64,000 bases of DNA, from assembly GCA_005281725.1 (NCBI GenBank), contig SSBO01000009.1, forward strand, positions 3,856,163-3,920,162, written 5' to 3'. Position numbers and translations under genes: made by a program. The stretch comes from Wuchereria bancrofti. Lineage: Eukaryota > Nematoda > Chromadorea > Rhabditida > Onchocercidae. Below the pieces are notes generated by a model. That model ran no database searches. It saw only the letters and a list, made by a program, of their open reading frames with translations, and had not been told where the DNA came from. Shown here in pieces: positions 1 to 14,220 of the stretch (position 1 is the stretch's first letter; each line of letters starts with the position of its first letter).

Positions 1-1194
1 AAAGCAGCAAGAAATATATAAATTCTAAAGATAAATTTACTTGATTCTGTATAAAATAATTGATGACTAATTAAAAAAAAGTATTTTATTAAGAAATCTA
101 TACAAATAAGTAAGAAAAGTATGGATTCAGTAAGTTAAATAAAAAGATTTTCAGGAGTACATGGCTTGGTTGTAGAATCATTATAGACTGTTATGTTAAC
201 TGATGAAAAAAACATATTTCCTTGTAAGATTAGCCATAACTTATTAGCATAATGAATACTTTATAGATTTAAACATCACACATCCTTTTAATATTACGCA
301 TTTCCCTGCCTATCATTTCGGCACTTAACTTTACTACAAAATTTTAATAGGTGAAGAATAAAGATCGAATTTTTAGTACAACGAAAGAAAATACAAGTAA
401 AAAATGGTAATATTTTAAAAAAATTGATTTTTATTTCAAATTCTTCAGCCATTCAGCTATTTTAAACTTATTCTCTTGTCTAAAGTTCTGAAATCTGACG
501 AATTTAACTAAGCAATAATTATTACGCATTTTTGTCTGTCATTATGCTAAGTAGTGTAAAACAAAAGGGAGAGAAATTTTGTAGAGTTAATGATGTGCTA
601 GAATAAGTTTAAAATAAACCAAAAACTTGAGAATGAAAGGAGTGAAAAACAATTGGCTAAGGCTTAGCAAAAAAAGGTGAAAGTGAAAAAGGCATGAAAA
701 GCTGATTACGACGATAATATTGCATGCGTCATGTGCCATTTTTAGGATTTACAGATGGAAAATAAACTTTATACTCATTCATATTGACATGCATTGATAA
801 ATACAATTGGACATATTTTTATTGATTGAAAACTAATTTATCATTAAGTTTAAATTAGATATTCTCAGATAGACACATCTTACAGAGATAACAATCACTA
901 TTTAACATTATCAGTAGAATACTAATGGTCATTTGTTAAAATCAATGAATACAAAATTCTTCACTATAAACATAAGGACTTAAGACTTTCTCTGTTCCTA
1001 CCATTTCCCAATATCAGTAGGATTTTTAACTTAGTCTTCATGAAACAAATTCTCATTAAAAAAAATCTCGGCAAAAAATCCGAAAACTTTTAGAAGTGAA
1101 AACTTTCAGTAAAATAATTATCATTTTCTTTCGCTTTCTCCATATTCTAAAATCGCGATAAAAAACAATTTTAATAGTTTAATTTGATTCAAGA

Positions 1195-1237
1195 AATGAA
1201 ATAAATTATGATGAGGAATGAAATAAATTATGATGAG
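1195..1237. repeat. 22-bp tandem direct repeat, two copies
   Basis: Two adjacent copies of a unit that begins AATGAAATAAATTATG, at 1195-1216 and 1217-1237, are identical over 21 bases. No gene or known element is attached to it. It looks like a local slippage or replication duplication. Confidence 0.8.
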
Positions 1238-4200
1238 AAAAAAATGAAATTGAATGAAGAAAATAACAATGGGAAAAGTCATTAGGCAGTTAGCAAATGA
1301 TTATATTTGGAGGAGAGGTCAAGAAAGATGGAAAATTGGGTGAAGAGAAAAGGCTTAGAGAATGAGCTTGAAGGTTCGACCACATAATATCTGTTTAGGG
1401 CAATCAGAGCTGAATGATTAGTACCGGATATAGAAGGAAGACAGAGTTTTGAGAGGTAGAAAAGAGGAAAATATTGGTTTAGAGGAGGGAATGCGTAAAG
1501 AAATAATTGTTATTGTGAGGGGCGGTCAGGTAAGTGTCCGCTGTAAACAACATCTTGTATGAATGTCCAAACATTTCAACGAACTACAATTGAAATTATC
1601 TGTTACTATCCACAATTACACGATATCAAAATGATAAGTAGCAGGTTATGGGTTACTTCATTTCAGCAAAATCTGTCTAAAAGCAAAAATCTTTTGGTCA
1701 ATTAACTATCTCGTCTCGAATTTAGTTTGAAATATTTGGATGAAAGTAATTCAAAAAAGTGAGTAATATGACAGTGATAGTTTACGATACTTTATGAGCT
1801 CCGAAAATGGTAAAGCAGCAATCACTTGTTATTAATGACGATGCTGCTAAGTGATTGGTTGAACTGCGTCGATTCCGCCATGCTCACACGAAAAATTCTC
1901 TTTCTAGCAGAATTTTCTATCAAAATCCACGCCTTTTTCAATGTATCCATCATTTTCTTTCAAAAATGAAGTTATTTTGCATTTTTTTTTCTTTGAATTA
2001 TAAGTCACAAAAAAGCTTCGCTGATACAAAGTTTTTTAAAGTTGCCAGTGTCGACTATTCTAATTTCAACAGAGACGATGACAATCTCATTTCGATTAGT
2101 AATTAATTTTTAACTCTTTTTAAATGATTTAACACAGCTGAGAAAACATCTTTTTCGGATCTAATGTAATTTTTTTCCTCCTATCAATTCTTGAATCCAG
2201 AAATAGACGAGAAGAATAGAAGTTAGAATCAACAATTCTTCAAAACAACTTTTAAAATTTGTTCAATAATTTGATTTGATAATGAATTAGATATTCACAA
2301 TTTATTTAAATGAATTCTAACGAAGTAAATAAGAATTACAAAATGTTATGAGCAGTGATTCAGTGTGCTGATATAATTTCCTCTGATACATAATTACTTG
2401 CATATCGAAAAGCGCGTATTCATTTTTTTTTTTTTTTTGAAAAGCGCATTTCAAAACTTATTGCCTTATTCCACACGATTATTCGCAAAAAAAAACTTAA
2501 TGTAGTCAACAAAAAAAAAATGTCTCACTGGGTGAATGAAGGGCTAGAATGTAAATAATAAATTATTATTTAGGTTATTTACATAACAAATTATTATTTA
2601 GGGAGGTATTATTAATTACTTGCAGCGGTGTACTAATAAATATTTCGTAATTTTTTTAAATGTTATATTAATTTATACTTTAACAAGTGAAGAAAATTTG
2701 ATGTAAATCTTAGCTAAAAATAAAATATATCGATCCTAGGCTAAACAGGAAAACAAACTTCAGTCCTCTTTTACTCATTTTATCCTTTTCATCCTAACAA
2801 AAAAAAAGAGTCTGAAAGTTTGTGCAAATCTCGAGAGTTTTGATAAAGTATATTTTTTATTATTGCTTATGGAACTAATCGGTTTGGAATGCTAAAACAG
2901 CTTAGCACTCACTGTCCTATGGAAGTTCAGTTTGTTTATTAAACGGACATCTGTTAATTAGTAAATAACCTTATACTTTCCCTAAATTTTTGAATCATTT
3001 CTATAAAATCATGAAAATATTGGCAAAGGCGCTGAGGCGGAGAAGGGGCAAGGAGATGCAGATGTGTCGCTATGAAGTGGGTTGCATTACACACATTATT
3101 CTGAAAGTATATAATTGTGTATTGGCTGTCGCTCAACTTGTCATCCCATATTTCTTATGGTCTGTTAAACAGCGGATATTCTTAAAACCTGCTGCTATCA
3201 AACTTTTTTCTATCAACTCTAAAAGTAATCATAACAAGAACTTGGAGCACTTGTCATTCAATTTTTAAGCGCTATCTTTGGCGTTAAATTCTTTCTACAA
3301 ATCATTGTGATTGCAAAAAAACACACTGATGTTCATCTATATGTAATGTAATAAAATGTAAAATGATGTTTGAGTTTTTTCTTTAAGACTTAAACCCAGA
3401 ATAGTTCAGAGCATTTGTTCCAGAATTGATATCTAATTGAAAATTTTTCTACAACTTTATTAAACATTCATACTGCGCAGAACCAGACTTGGATGACAAC
3501 CACATGATTGACATTTGGAATTCCATCATAACTGAATGTATTGGAAAATGTAACAATTGTGTGAGCGCAAATGTATCATATACGGAGATGTAGCATAAGG
3601 CACTTGTCACAAGCAACCATTAGCTACTGAAATCTGAGAAAAGAGCATCCCTCAAAATATACTAATTTCTTTAAAAAAAGTTTTCAGTAATTTACTATTG
3701 CAATTCCTTATAGTAATTATACTTTAGAAGAAAGAAAAATATTTTCGACTGTACATAAAACTTAATGAAACATGAAAGTATACTTAGCGCTTTAATCTTC
3801 ACTAAGTAGTGATTTATAAAAGTGAGGGAATCGCCAATTGCACTGCGAAATAGATCACAAAAATAATAAAATGCACTGAGTCAAACAGATAACAGATACA
3901 AATCTTATAATTAATTATTTGAAATATAAATAAGAAATTATTACAAATGAAATTTCTATACTGCTGGTAAAAAACCAAACTTTTGAATATTTTCAAAGAT
4001 AAAATTGATTTTTTGATCGAATTACAGATAAGATTTCGACACAATCAAGAAAAAATCATGATTGCATTAGCAAAAAGCGATATGTTTTGATCTTTTGATT
4101 TTGATAAAAGTTTTAAGAATCGAAATTCTGATCTTCTCTACCCATGTCCTAAAATTTCTAATCTTCTATTATATTTATTATGAACTGAAAGGAATTATCA

Positions 4201-5114
4201 TTAGTATTAATTATTGCTTTCTCAAATTCAATGACGTGTATTTCAATTGTTTGATTAATGGTTACATAATTTGAAGTGACGACCAACCACATCTTACATT
4301 TGAATATGCTGCATGAAGAAATTAAACCGGAATTCTACAAAGAATGCTACAAACAGTCGAAATTGTAAATTCTTCTAAATTTTTCAGTCTACATGAAGCA
4401 TACGATTTTTCATAAAGAATTAGCAGTGGAAAATATCAAAAAAAGAAGCGGATTTTCTTCTTTTGACAAATTTCTTATTCGAAATGAATTAATTAATATA
4501 GAAAGAATGTGACTGACCTGATTGTGCTAAATTCGACAAAAATCAATTTCCGCCTACTGCACGAACTGCAAATTCAATGTCGGCGAATGAAACAGTCAAT
4601 TTTCCATAGTAAATGTTTTCATTCGTAGTAATTAATAATTAATGCTATAGCTAATACGAGCAAATTATTTCTAATATCGCTTATAATCCAGAATTCTGGA
4701 AGGACAGAACTGAATAACTGGACTTCTAAGTAGTATTATATATATTTAATAAAATTTCTGTAGCTTTTTCAAGAAATTTTAAGTAACCTGGAGCAGTCCT
4801 TGATTTGTAGCGCTTTAAGCAATTAAACAGTTATGGAATTCTAATTTGAAAACGATTGATGCTACTCCTTATTTCTGTAATACTAATTAACAACAATAAA
4901 ATGCCTACCATTAGAACTTCACGTTAACAGCACTCACGACACATTTTTATGTCAACAAAAGTTTAATGCAATCCAATACTTCGTATCTGAAGTGCCAAAA
5001 TATCTTAAGTAAACTATACGGCTGACTACTGGAATTATATATTTCGATAGCATTTTTGCTTCGAATAATTCAGCAACGACATTATATTTACATATATACT
5101 TGAGCTGATATGTA

Positions 5115-5158
5115 AATTTGGGAATGGATTGTTAAATAAACAATCCTTATCCCAAATC
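5115..5158. other. Stem-loop, about 17 paired bases
   Basis: The left arm TTTGGGA-at-GGATTGTT pairs with the right arm AACAATCC-tta-TCCCAAA around a 5-nt loop (AAATA), with a small internal bulge. The hairpin is short for a microRNA precursor and lacks a T-run that would suggest a Pol III terminator. It may be a small palindromic repeat or a structured RNA element. The pairing is visible in the sequence; the function is unknown. Confidence 0.55.
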
Positions 5159-7616
5159 AAAACACGCTTTCAATCGAGTCAATAAAGAATAAAATAAAAA
5201 ATAGACTGAAGAGGTTTTTCTTCCTCTTTTTTCATTTTAATCAATCCTATTGCAACCAGAATTTTAGCAAAAATTTTTTTACAGAAGCTGAAATTAGTTC
5301 ATATCAAAATTTGTAAGTCATTGTTAGATTAAAATAAAATTATTATAGACTAAATTTATTGTGTTTACATGTCTGATACTTACTGTCAAAAAGAAAGAAA
5401 AAAAAACGAAAAACATCTAAAACAGAGTAGAAAAATGTATTTTAAAAATGTGCTTTTCAGAATAATTTTCAAAATTCTCAAATCTGTCAATAAAAAGGAC
5501 TGGTTTCAATTTTACTTTAATGAAAGATAATTATGCTTTTGATAACGAAGATACTGATACATCTAAATAAGCTCCCGACTATGAAACATTTCTAAGTTTC
5601 TATGAAGTCGGCTTCTGTTTCAAGTAAGTGAACATGAAAAATATATGTCATCAGGAAAAAAGAACAGAGAAAGAAAGAAAGAAGAAAAAGAACAGCTGTT
5701 TCTACTTCCCCGAGGTTAAAGATCTGAAACAAAACAATGCCTTCGAAAATAATCATATTTTTAAATATTTTGCAAAATGTCAAGATAAATCTTTGAAAGA
5801 AAATTTATTAGTACCATAAAGTGCCACGATAATTAGTGACTTGTAAAGTGTTGTCTTCATCATTTGACAGATGAGGAAGTGGACATTTTGAAGTTTGATG
5901 ACAGTCGCCTCTCAACAATAATAAATTATGAAAATTGAACATTTAATCGCATATAAAAGAGAAAAATAATAAAATTAAAAAAAGAAGTAAAAATAGGAGA
6001 GCGAAACTTTTGATTATGTTATTACTGCTCACATTAGTTGAATTTTAGTTTAACTTTCTTTCCCATTTTATTTCAGTTTAATCTCAACAAATACATTTAG
6101 CAGTATGAATAAGTAGCAAATGAGATTGAGTCTCGAGACAAGCGACAATCATGGGTTTGTGGTAGAATAGTATAGTCCAATAAGCTGAGCAGAATACAAA
6201 TTAAATTATATCATTAGAGCATTGTAAAGCTTGAGAGAGTAAGAATTGAATTGATCCAACGTGCTTATGTCCGATAGTTTACTGGTTCACAAGTAAATTA
6301 TGATTCTAGCTGACAACCGAATCGATGTTAGTTAGAAAGCATTCCGCAAAATTCTGATATACAAATGGGAGCTACTCGATATCTATTAACTCGAATTTAA
6401 TTCGAATGTAATGCAAACGGTGTGAATAGTGTGTAGTAAGTATCGGGTATCGTCAGTTTTAATTAGTTAGAAAAGAAATTGCATCAGTTTCTCTCTTTTT
6501 GAAATTTAATTCAAATGAGCGATATTTAATTGAATTCACCGAAGCGGACAAAAAGTAGTAACTATAACTATTTTTTATAAACTTTGAAATTTTGAGGTTT
6601 TTTTTTCAAATATTCTGAATAAATTTGCAAAATATAAATTCAACAATTAAATTGTGAAAAGTCTTTAATTAAGAAAATAAATAATGAATGAGGAATATCC
6701 ATGAATAATAAATATTCAGCAAGCAGAGGTGTTAATACTTATGTGGCCAAAAGGAAGATTAGTGGATGAAAGATATCTTCTGAACCTTCCATTCAATTGA
6801 AATGCTAAATATTCTGGAAGTCGGATCAGTCCAAGTAATGAATTTGAGGTTTCTAATTTCATTTATCCCAAGAAGCTTGCAAAGGAGAAACTATTGTAAA
6901 GATGTAACTATGCCTTCGGAAGACGCAATTGATGCTTTTGAAATGCTTATAATGTTAGTTATCAATGAGTTGACCCTCCGGATCGAAAGGTCAAAATGGA
7001 GAAGGACAATGTTTCCAAATAAAAAGACTAAAAGATTGCTTATGCCAATCATCAATTTGCATGCAGTTGATGAGTGCAGCTCAGCGTGTTTAGTGATATC
7101 CTCCAATAATTAGACCCTTCCCGTTTCTATCGTTAATGAGACATGTGACATACCAAATGAACACAGTGGACCAAAACTGACGCAAATAACTCTACCAACT
7201 ATCAATGCTCACTTCTCGTACACGTGCGTGAAGTGTGTGACACCCTAACACGTGATTAATAATGTCCACTCATTGTATTCTCATACTTATCAAAGTGAAA
7301 AAAAAAACCACTATATATAAGCTTTCCACTAGTTATGGCAAGCTATTATATTTAATTGCTGTAACCACTGCCCTTCTTCTATCACTCGTTTGTGTTAAGT
7401 AAAGCATTTTCTTCATCTGCACTCTATCATTAGCACTATAATCCTTGCTACTTCACAATATTCTTTTTTTCTTTTGCTAAGAATGGCAAAAACAGTTGCA
7501 CTGATGTGTAAATAATATCAATGATAATAATTAATGATAATCAAAATAATGAAAAAATGCAAATAATAACAAAAAGTAGAGTGATGGCAATCATGGTAAT
7601 GAAGTAGAAATGGTAA

Positions 7617-7631
7617 TGATAATTAATAATA

Positions 7632-7676
<45 letters not shown>

Positions 7677-7840
7677 GTAATTAGTAATAATAATAGCAAC
7701 AGTAATAATTAGTAATAATAATAATCTGTGTGAATCACTAGCACATATAGCAATAATATAATATAACAATAAATAATAATTAGTAATATAGCAATAATAA
7801 TAATCAGTAATAATAATACTAATAATATTAATAATAATAA
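7617..7840. repeat. Interrupted AAT trinucleotide microsatellite
   Basis: A long run of AAT/TAA triplets, purest at about 7637-7677, continues as degenerate AAT/TAG/CAG-interrupted triplets to about 7840. Triplet tracts of this sort are common in AT-rich nematode noncoding DNA and are likely to vary in length between individuals. Confidence 0.9.
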
Positions 7841-7868
7841 TCCATGTGAATCACTGGCACATGTAACT
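7722..7868. repeat. Duplicated flank inside the AAT microsatellite
   Basis: The motif GTGAATCACTAGCACAT (near 7729) recurs as GTGAATCACTGGCACAT (near 7846), about 116 bp away. Both copies follow an AATAATAATC tract. The spacing suggests that one block of repeat plus unique flank was duplicated and has since diverged by a few substitutions. Confidence 0.7.
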
Positions 7869-10800
7869 AATAATCACTTTTATAAAAAATCTTGTTGAGC
7901 ACTATCTCATGAAGATCTATTCAAAAATTATAATCACTCTGTCTTCATCAATCTTAGTAGGATTGAAATGTGATAAAGTACATTCAAACTTATTTAGCGA
8001 AAGATAATCTGTAAAAAAAAAATCGAGTACGGCTTAAAATTCAACTAAATATCTCTGCTCTATCCTTAAATGCTTAAACTTTGCTTGAGAAATATTTTAT
8101 AAAATCAGATTCTCTCCCAAAAAGTCGTGAAAGTAAACATGATGGGTTCTCAAATTTTCACTTCGAGCATTAATTCCCTGAAGAGTATCCTATATATCCT
8201 CAAATTTCTTTTGCCCTAGTATTTATCTATCAGTAATATCTCGTCATTTACCAGGAATCGCTCATCTCTTTTGATTTAAAGAAGCTCTCTATAAAAAAAA
8301 AAAAAAAAACAATAATCACAGTTATTATTTATTCATAGAAGAACAAAACTCCCTTACAAAATTTAAACATAGGAATTTTTTTTTACTTATACATATTGAA
8401 ACATTATTTTTCAGGAATCTTTAGCTAAAAAAATTTTTCTTTTATATGAAACAAAAACAAAAGAATAAAACCAGTAGTCTTTCATAGAAATTGAACATTT
8501 TTCAAAATTATGTTTCTCAAAACTTAATGATTAAATTTGTGTTTAAATCAGTAAAAAAAAGAAAATTGTAAATATTTGAATTCTTTGCAATGATTTTAAA
8601 GAAAAATTTTTTATGGAAGACGTAACATTACAAACTTTTGAGGCTCGTAAAAGCTTATATGTTAGCATTATTACAGCAGCCAAGTAGTAGTGCATATGTA
8701 AGCCAGAAATGTTAATATCTGTCGACGTTATTGATGACCTCTTCAGGGGCATTATATGTTATCTATTTGTCCTATCCATTCATCAGGCATTAATTACAGT
8801 AGTAAATTGGCTGCCAGACTTATCGACAGAACTTAATGAGAAATTGGGGACAGCCGATGATTTGAACTATCGTTATTAAATTTTGCATTGTCATTATTAA
8901 ATGCAATCCACCATTATTCTCGTAACAAAATTCGGACGAAGTCATATTGCATTTTGCACAACATTATGGGATATACCAAAAGTTAAAGTATCACTCAGTA
9001 TTTTTGGCTACTAACTTATATAAAAACTGAAATTGTAGTATATTGTAGAGTGATTATTCCTTATTACTAATATAACTGGCAATGAAACATTTGAAAAACT
9101 TCATTTGAAAGATACAATGATGTCCTACAGTACCCAGTCTAGGGAAATAAAGAGAGTAAATTGAGAGAATAGAAATAAATAGAAAGAATAAAATGACTGA
9201 ACAAAGAACTTTTTGAAAAAAAAGTAGAAAAAAAGTTGAAGGATGAAAAAAGAAGTCCTAAATGCTTAGAAAAATTGCAAGTTGCAAATTAGTCAAAAAA
9301 TAGGATGAATGCTGTTAGCTTTCAACTAAAATCTTTGTATTTTTTTTTTAAATTTATGAAAATTTTCACAAGCAACAGGTTCTGTTCCGTTCCATTTCGT
9401 TCCATCATTTTTCTAAATTGAAAAAGTTAAATTCTGAAAATGTTCGAAGAAGCAAAAGAAAAAAAGCGAAAAACTGGAAAGACTCAAATTTGTTTGGGAT
9501 CGTTGAGTGGAACGATAAAACGAAACATTTACATTTGCTATGCACTCAAAAGGACATATATATTATATTAGTGAAGATGAGCAAATATTTGAATATGTTG
9601 GATAAGTAAGTACTTGAAAGAATACTTCTCAACTTTATATTACATATTTTCTTTCAGCAACGTCAGTGACATATTTACATTCATTCCCACTTTTCATTTA
9701 AGATGTCGGTCTCATTAAATTTATTAACAGCTTACAAATCAAAAGTTATGATGACAAATTATTAGTAAAGAACTAGAAATCATAAAGACGGAAATAGAAG
9801 ACCTGAACACAAAAAAACTCGAAAAAAGATTCGAATATTTTAGACTGATACTTGATTCAACATAGGCTAGATTAGAAAGTACGGTATAACTTTATCTGGC
9901 TACCTTCAAGGTGATTATTTTTTGGGTTTGGATATTAGTGAATTATTTGTGCTTGTGCTTGAATCTCCCAAAAAAAACCGTTACTGTTGAAAGAAGTGGG
10001 ATGAATAAAGATGCATTAAACGACATTGAGGAGACAAAAGAGTGGTGAAGCTGGGCTGATCAAAATCAATTAATGAATAAAGTGATAAATTAATGATAGT
10101 TCCTTTGCACTGATGGAATTAATTGGATAATCAATCTGGGCTGCCCAACAAAATTGATTTAACAATTAATCTTCACTGTTTTAAAGGCGAAACGGACAAG
10201 AAGTGATATGATTTATGAAAATGACCGATTTGCTCGGAAAACATAAATTTATAGGAATGGTGTACAGCAATAAGATGTAGCCGATAGAGAAACCGGCGTG
10301 TGATGAGACAGGTGAAGTGTACATGAAGTATACTACGATGACTAATCAAACTGTTTGTAACGATAAGAAGCAGCAACCGGTAGAAAGCAAAAATTTAATG
10401 TTTAATGAAAATTGAAATTAATTATGGCTAGGATATTGAAAGGTGAAAAACTTTTCGCTTTCTTCCATCAAGGAAACATCGGAAAGTAATAATAAAGGGG
10501 CGCTGAAAGTAAGCTTCCTTGCTAGCAGTGGCAGAAGGATGAGAAGGGATCGAGGAAAGGTTGTCAGCGAAACCCGTCAGAAGAACTGACATTTGCGACT
10601 CACTCAGCACTCAATCATATTTTCAACGCAACCAATGATACCCCAACCCCCAACTTCTTCAAACTTTTGTTGTACCTCCTCTTCTTAGATTACCGACTTT
10701 GAAAGTTGTCATTTGTTGTTATCATCATTATCAGCACACTAGCAATATAATTGCAAGTCTTATCATCATCATTGTTCTTAACTGTCAGCTAACTCAAAGT

Positions 10801-13800
10801 GTTGAGATGTTAATGAATACATTAAAAAGATGGAAATAATGCGCCGCTACAAAAAGTATTTTCTTGCTTTGATAAATGCAAATTTTTTCAGTTTTCAAGT
10901 TAAATATTTAAGTTCTGAATTCTCTGTCTTCTTTCATCCATCTTTATGGAAATACCTGAGAGTGCTGGTTTCTTCTTTGCTAATTACTTTATATATTTCG
11001 AGGAATAAAATGGTAATATTAGATAATTTTGAATTCAAATCCAATAAACAATTTCCATTCATGCATTGAGATCACAAAAGCCTCAAACCTAGTGATATTT
11101 GAAGGAACGGAAGTTGGTTAAAGTGCTGACAAATGGAGGAAAGTAGTCGGGGTGATGTGGAATGAATAAATTATGAAGTGCGCTGCTAGAAAATGGAAAT
11201 GAGTGTTGAATATGAAAGGCCCTTAGCCAAAGGGACTTTTCCATTTGTTGCTTCAAGCAAAAATAATTACTTTCATCCATTCCTCATTCATACCACATAT
11301 TACTTTCGAATGTGTTCACAAAAAATCAACTTTACTAGTAGCAAATTCTCTGTCTATCTTGAAGTTAAACTTCAATTTTGAAGAGTTGAGTTAAAGAGAA
11401 GAAAAATTAGTTGAACATTTAAATGTACTTTAAAATGATCAGAATTGAAGATTAAAAGAATTGTACTTTTACCAGTGAATGCTAGTCCTCAAAGGTGTAA
11501 CATTATCCTAAATAACAGTGAGGTAACAATCTCAAAATTGATTTCTTTCTTTAATAAGACTATGAAATATAAATTTTCTGAAGAATTCTGAAATTGTATT
11601 CATATAGAGCAGACTGAAGCAAAGAATGCAAAAGACCGATATACGGGAGTAGCATTAGAATAAGTCTGTAAGCTGTGCAAATAACAATCAGCGATATTTG
11701 ACAATGAACAAACCTTTTCAATTTCACAAAAGCTGAAATTGATCGTCTTTCCCTGTGACAGTATCGCTCAGTTTTTTACATTTTTGTGAAAAGTCTATGT
11801 TGAATTTTATAATCTAAAAGTCAGTTAATATTATTGTGTAAAAATTAAATTTAAAAAAAGCTATATTTAAACACTTAAAATAGAGTACATATTCTACTTT
11901 CAGCTTAGTTGTTTTTAAAAAAATAAAAAATCACTCGTTAGCATATAATTAGGATATTATTTCAGTGCAAGTAGTGAATTTACACGAAATGATATAGCTA
12001 TCTTAGCGCTTCATTTTCAATCTTTTTTTTTAACTTTATTTACATTTGAGTACATATGAATAATTATTATGTCGTGAAAAGAAGTACAGTACGAATCTGA
12101 ATTAAGTCTTCAAACTTATTTCACATTTTTTTCATCAATTTTAATTTTTTATGATGAAATATCAAAACGCGTGAATATGGTCAATAAGTGTTTGATTTCA
12201 AAGAATATTTCTAAAATTTGATAATAAAACATTTTGTTAGATTTATAAATTGTTATGCAAAGATCGAGGAAAGATGGAGGGAAGAGAGAGAAAGAGGATG
12301 AAATAAAAATTAGAAGTGATGTTAGGAAGTATGAAAAAAAACGATGCTATTTTTCACCAGTTGTTGCTTTGTCAAAACTAAATTGTTGTTTTGTGAAAAG
12401 GATTTGTCTTTTAAAATGAGTGTGAAATTAGTTGGAAAAGTTTAGTGTAAGTTTGACTTGACAGTTAAGGCAGATTTATGTCCAATGGATTCAACATATT
12501 TTCCATTTGAATAAAATTATCACTCAATTTTATCAGAGAAGGAAAGTGTTAAATTGGATGAAAGAATTAAAAGAGCAATCCATTTTCGTCTACAATTACA
12601 ATTATATTATGGAATATCAAATGTTGGAGGTCATTATGATCATTATGATACGTTTGAAAGTTTGTTTTCGAGCTCGATTGACACAATAACCAACCGGAAG
12701 TCATTGCCATAGCAATTAACCGGAATTCTTTCCACTTCTAAATGAGGAATATTTTAAGTTCGAGTTTAAAATATCCCTTTTTTAGAAAAGAGAAGAAATC
12801 TGGTTGGTTGTTGTGGCAATATGGTAAAGCAAGAGATGGATTGTGTTCAAAAGCCTGGAATTCTTGAATTATAAATCGAAATGATTACTGCGTGCGAATG
12901 AATGAATTAGCAGTTATTTGCAGAAAAACTGCTAGGTCGTCTCTCCCTAATCGAAATTTACAAAAAACTAATAAATGGGAAATAATAATACTGCTTTGCC
13001 AAACAAGATTTATCTTTTTGGGCTGAAATTTTCCAAATTTTTCACACAAATCAGAGTTTGACTTTTTTAAAAAGACTTCAGATAAAAAAAATTTTTTTTT
13101 TTGAAATTCACAACATAACCGGCAATCATCACTACACTTGTCATTACTTAGCATTTTTGAATTGTGATTTAAAAATTTCACTCACAATTTCTTTTTCACT
13201 TTGCAGAATGCAAAATGCATATTCTTCTGTTCCTCCTTTTTTTTAAATGTTATGATTTGATCTCAATTATTTATGATAAAAAGGAAGTTCTTATCACGAT
13301 AGTAATAGTAATAATAGTGACTGATAATTGATAATACTTAATGAATGATAACTGACGACTAGCAATAATTAATGGATAAAATTGGAAGAACAATTGCTTA
13401 AGTCAATTCTGAAAATTGCATAAAAATTAATGCAATTTAGAATAATTAATGCTAGGCTGTCATGTTCAGTTGCAGGTAAACTTATGGTCATAGTAATGAA
13501 GTAAACAATGCGAATAACTCAATTCGATAGGCTTGTTGGGAAGTAGATGCTAACTATTATTAAAAGGTTCAGGTGAGCTTAATTAATTAATGGAATGCAA
13601 TTTACTTGATCACTAAGCAATCTAGCCAATGATAAGTATGATTCATTCGTTGATTTATTGAAATTCACTTAAATATAAATTTAATTTAACAAGGAAAGCT
13701 TTTACTTTCCAAAGCCAGCACTGCTTAATAAAATATAAATTGATCAACTTTTTGAAATCAAATTCTTGAAAGATGAAGAAGAAATGTGTCACTCGAGCTT

Positions 13801-14098
13801 GGATGGTTGGTTTCATTCAATATATCTTTAATTTCTTGTCAAAGTCAGGATGTCAAGTGCTCATTAAGTAATGCATTAACAAACATCTTTCACTCTAACT
13901 TCACACTACTTACAGCCAATTCGCATTCCAGTTCGTTTCCTTTGGGTGACTCACTCATTCACCACCAGCGCATAATTTCTCATCGAAGCGTCCACGTGAA
14001 CATGAAAGTTTCAAAATACTGAAATCAGTAGTTTGAAGCTAAATTAATTTTATAAAAAATTTAAACGAGCTGTAAAATGCTTCTATAAAGATCCACCC

Positions 14099-14220
14099 AG
14101 AAAAAATTTCTGATGAAATTAAGGAAATTTTGTTAAGTCTAGTTAGTTAATTTTAGTTGAAGTTTATCACCTCAATTGAGCTTAATAAAGTTTCGTCAAT
14201 TTTATCAGAAATTTTTTTCT
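14099..14220. repeat. Imperfect fold-back repeat, arms of about 41 bp
   Basis: The segment 14099-14139 is nearly the reverse complement of 14178-14220. The outer part (AGAAAAAATTTCTGATGAAATT against its mate ending in TCAGAAATTTTTTTCT) matches best; the inner part matches with several mismatches. The loop is about 38 nt. The shape fits a decayed miniature inverted-repeat element or a fold-back palindrome. No coding capacity and no clear target-site duplication are visible. Confidence 0.6.
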
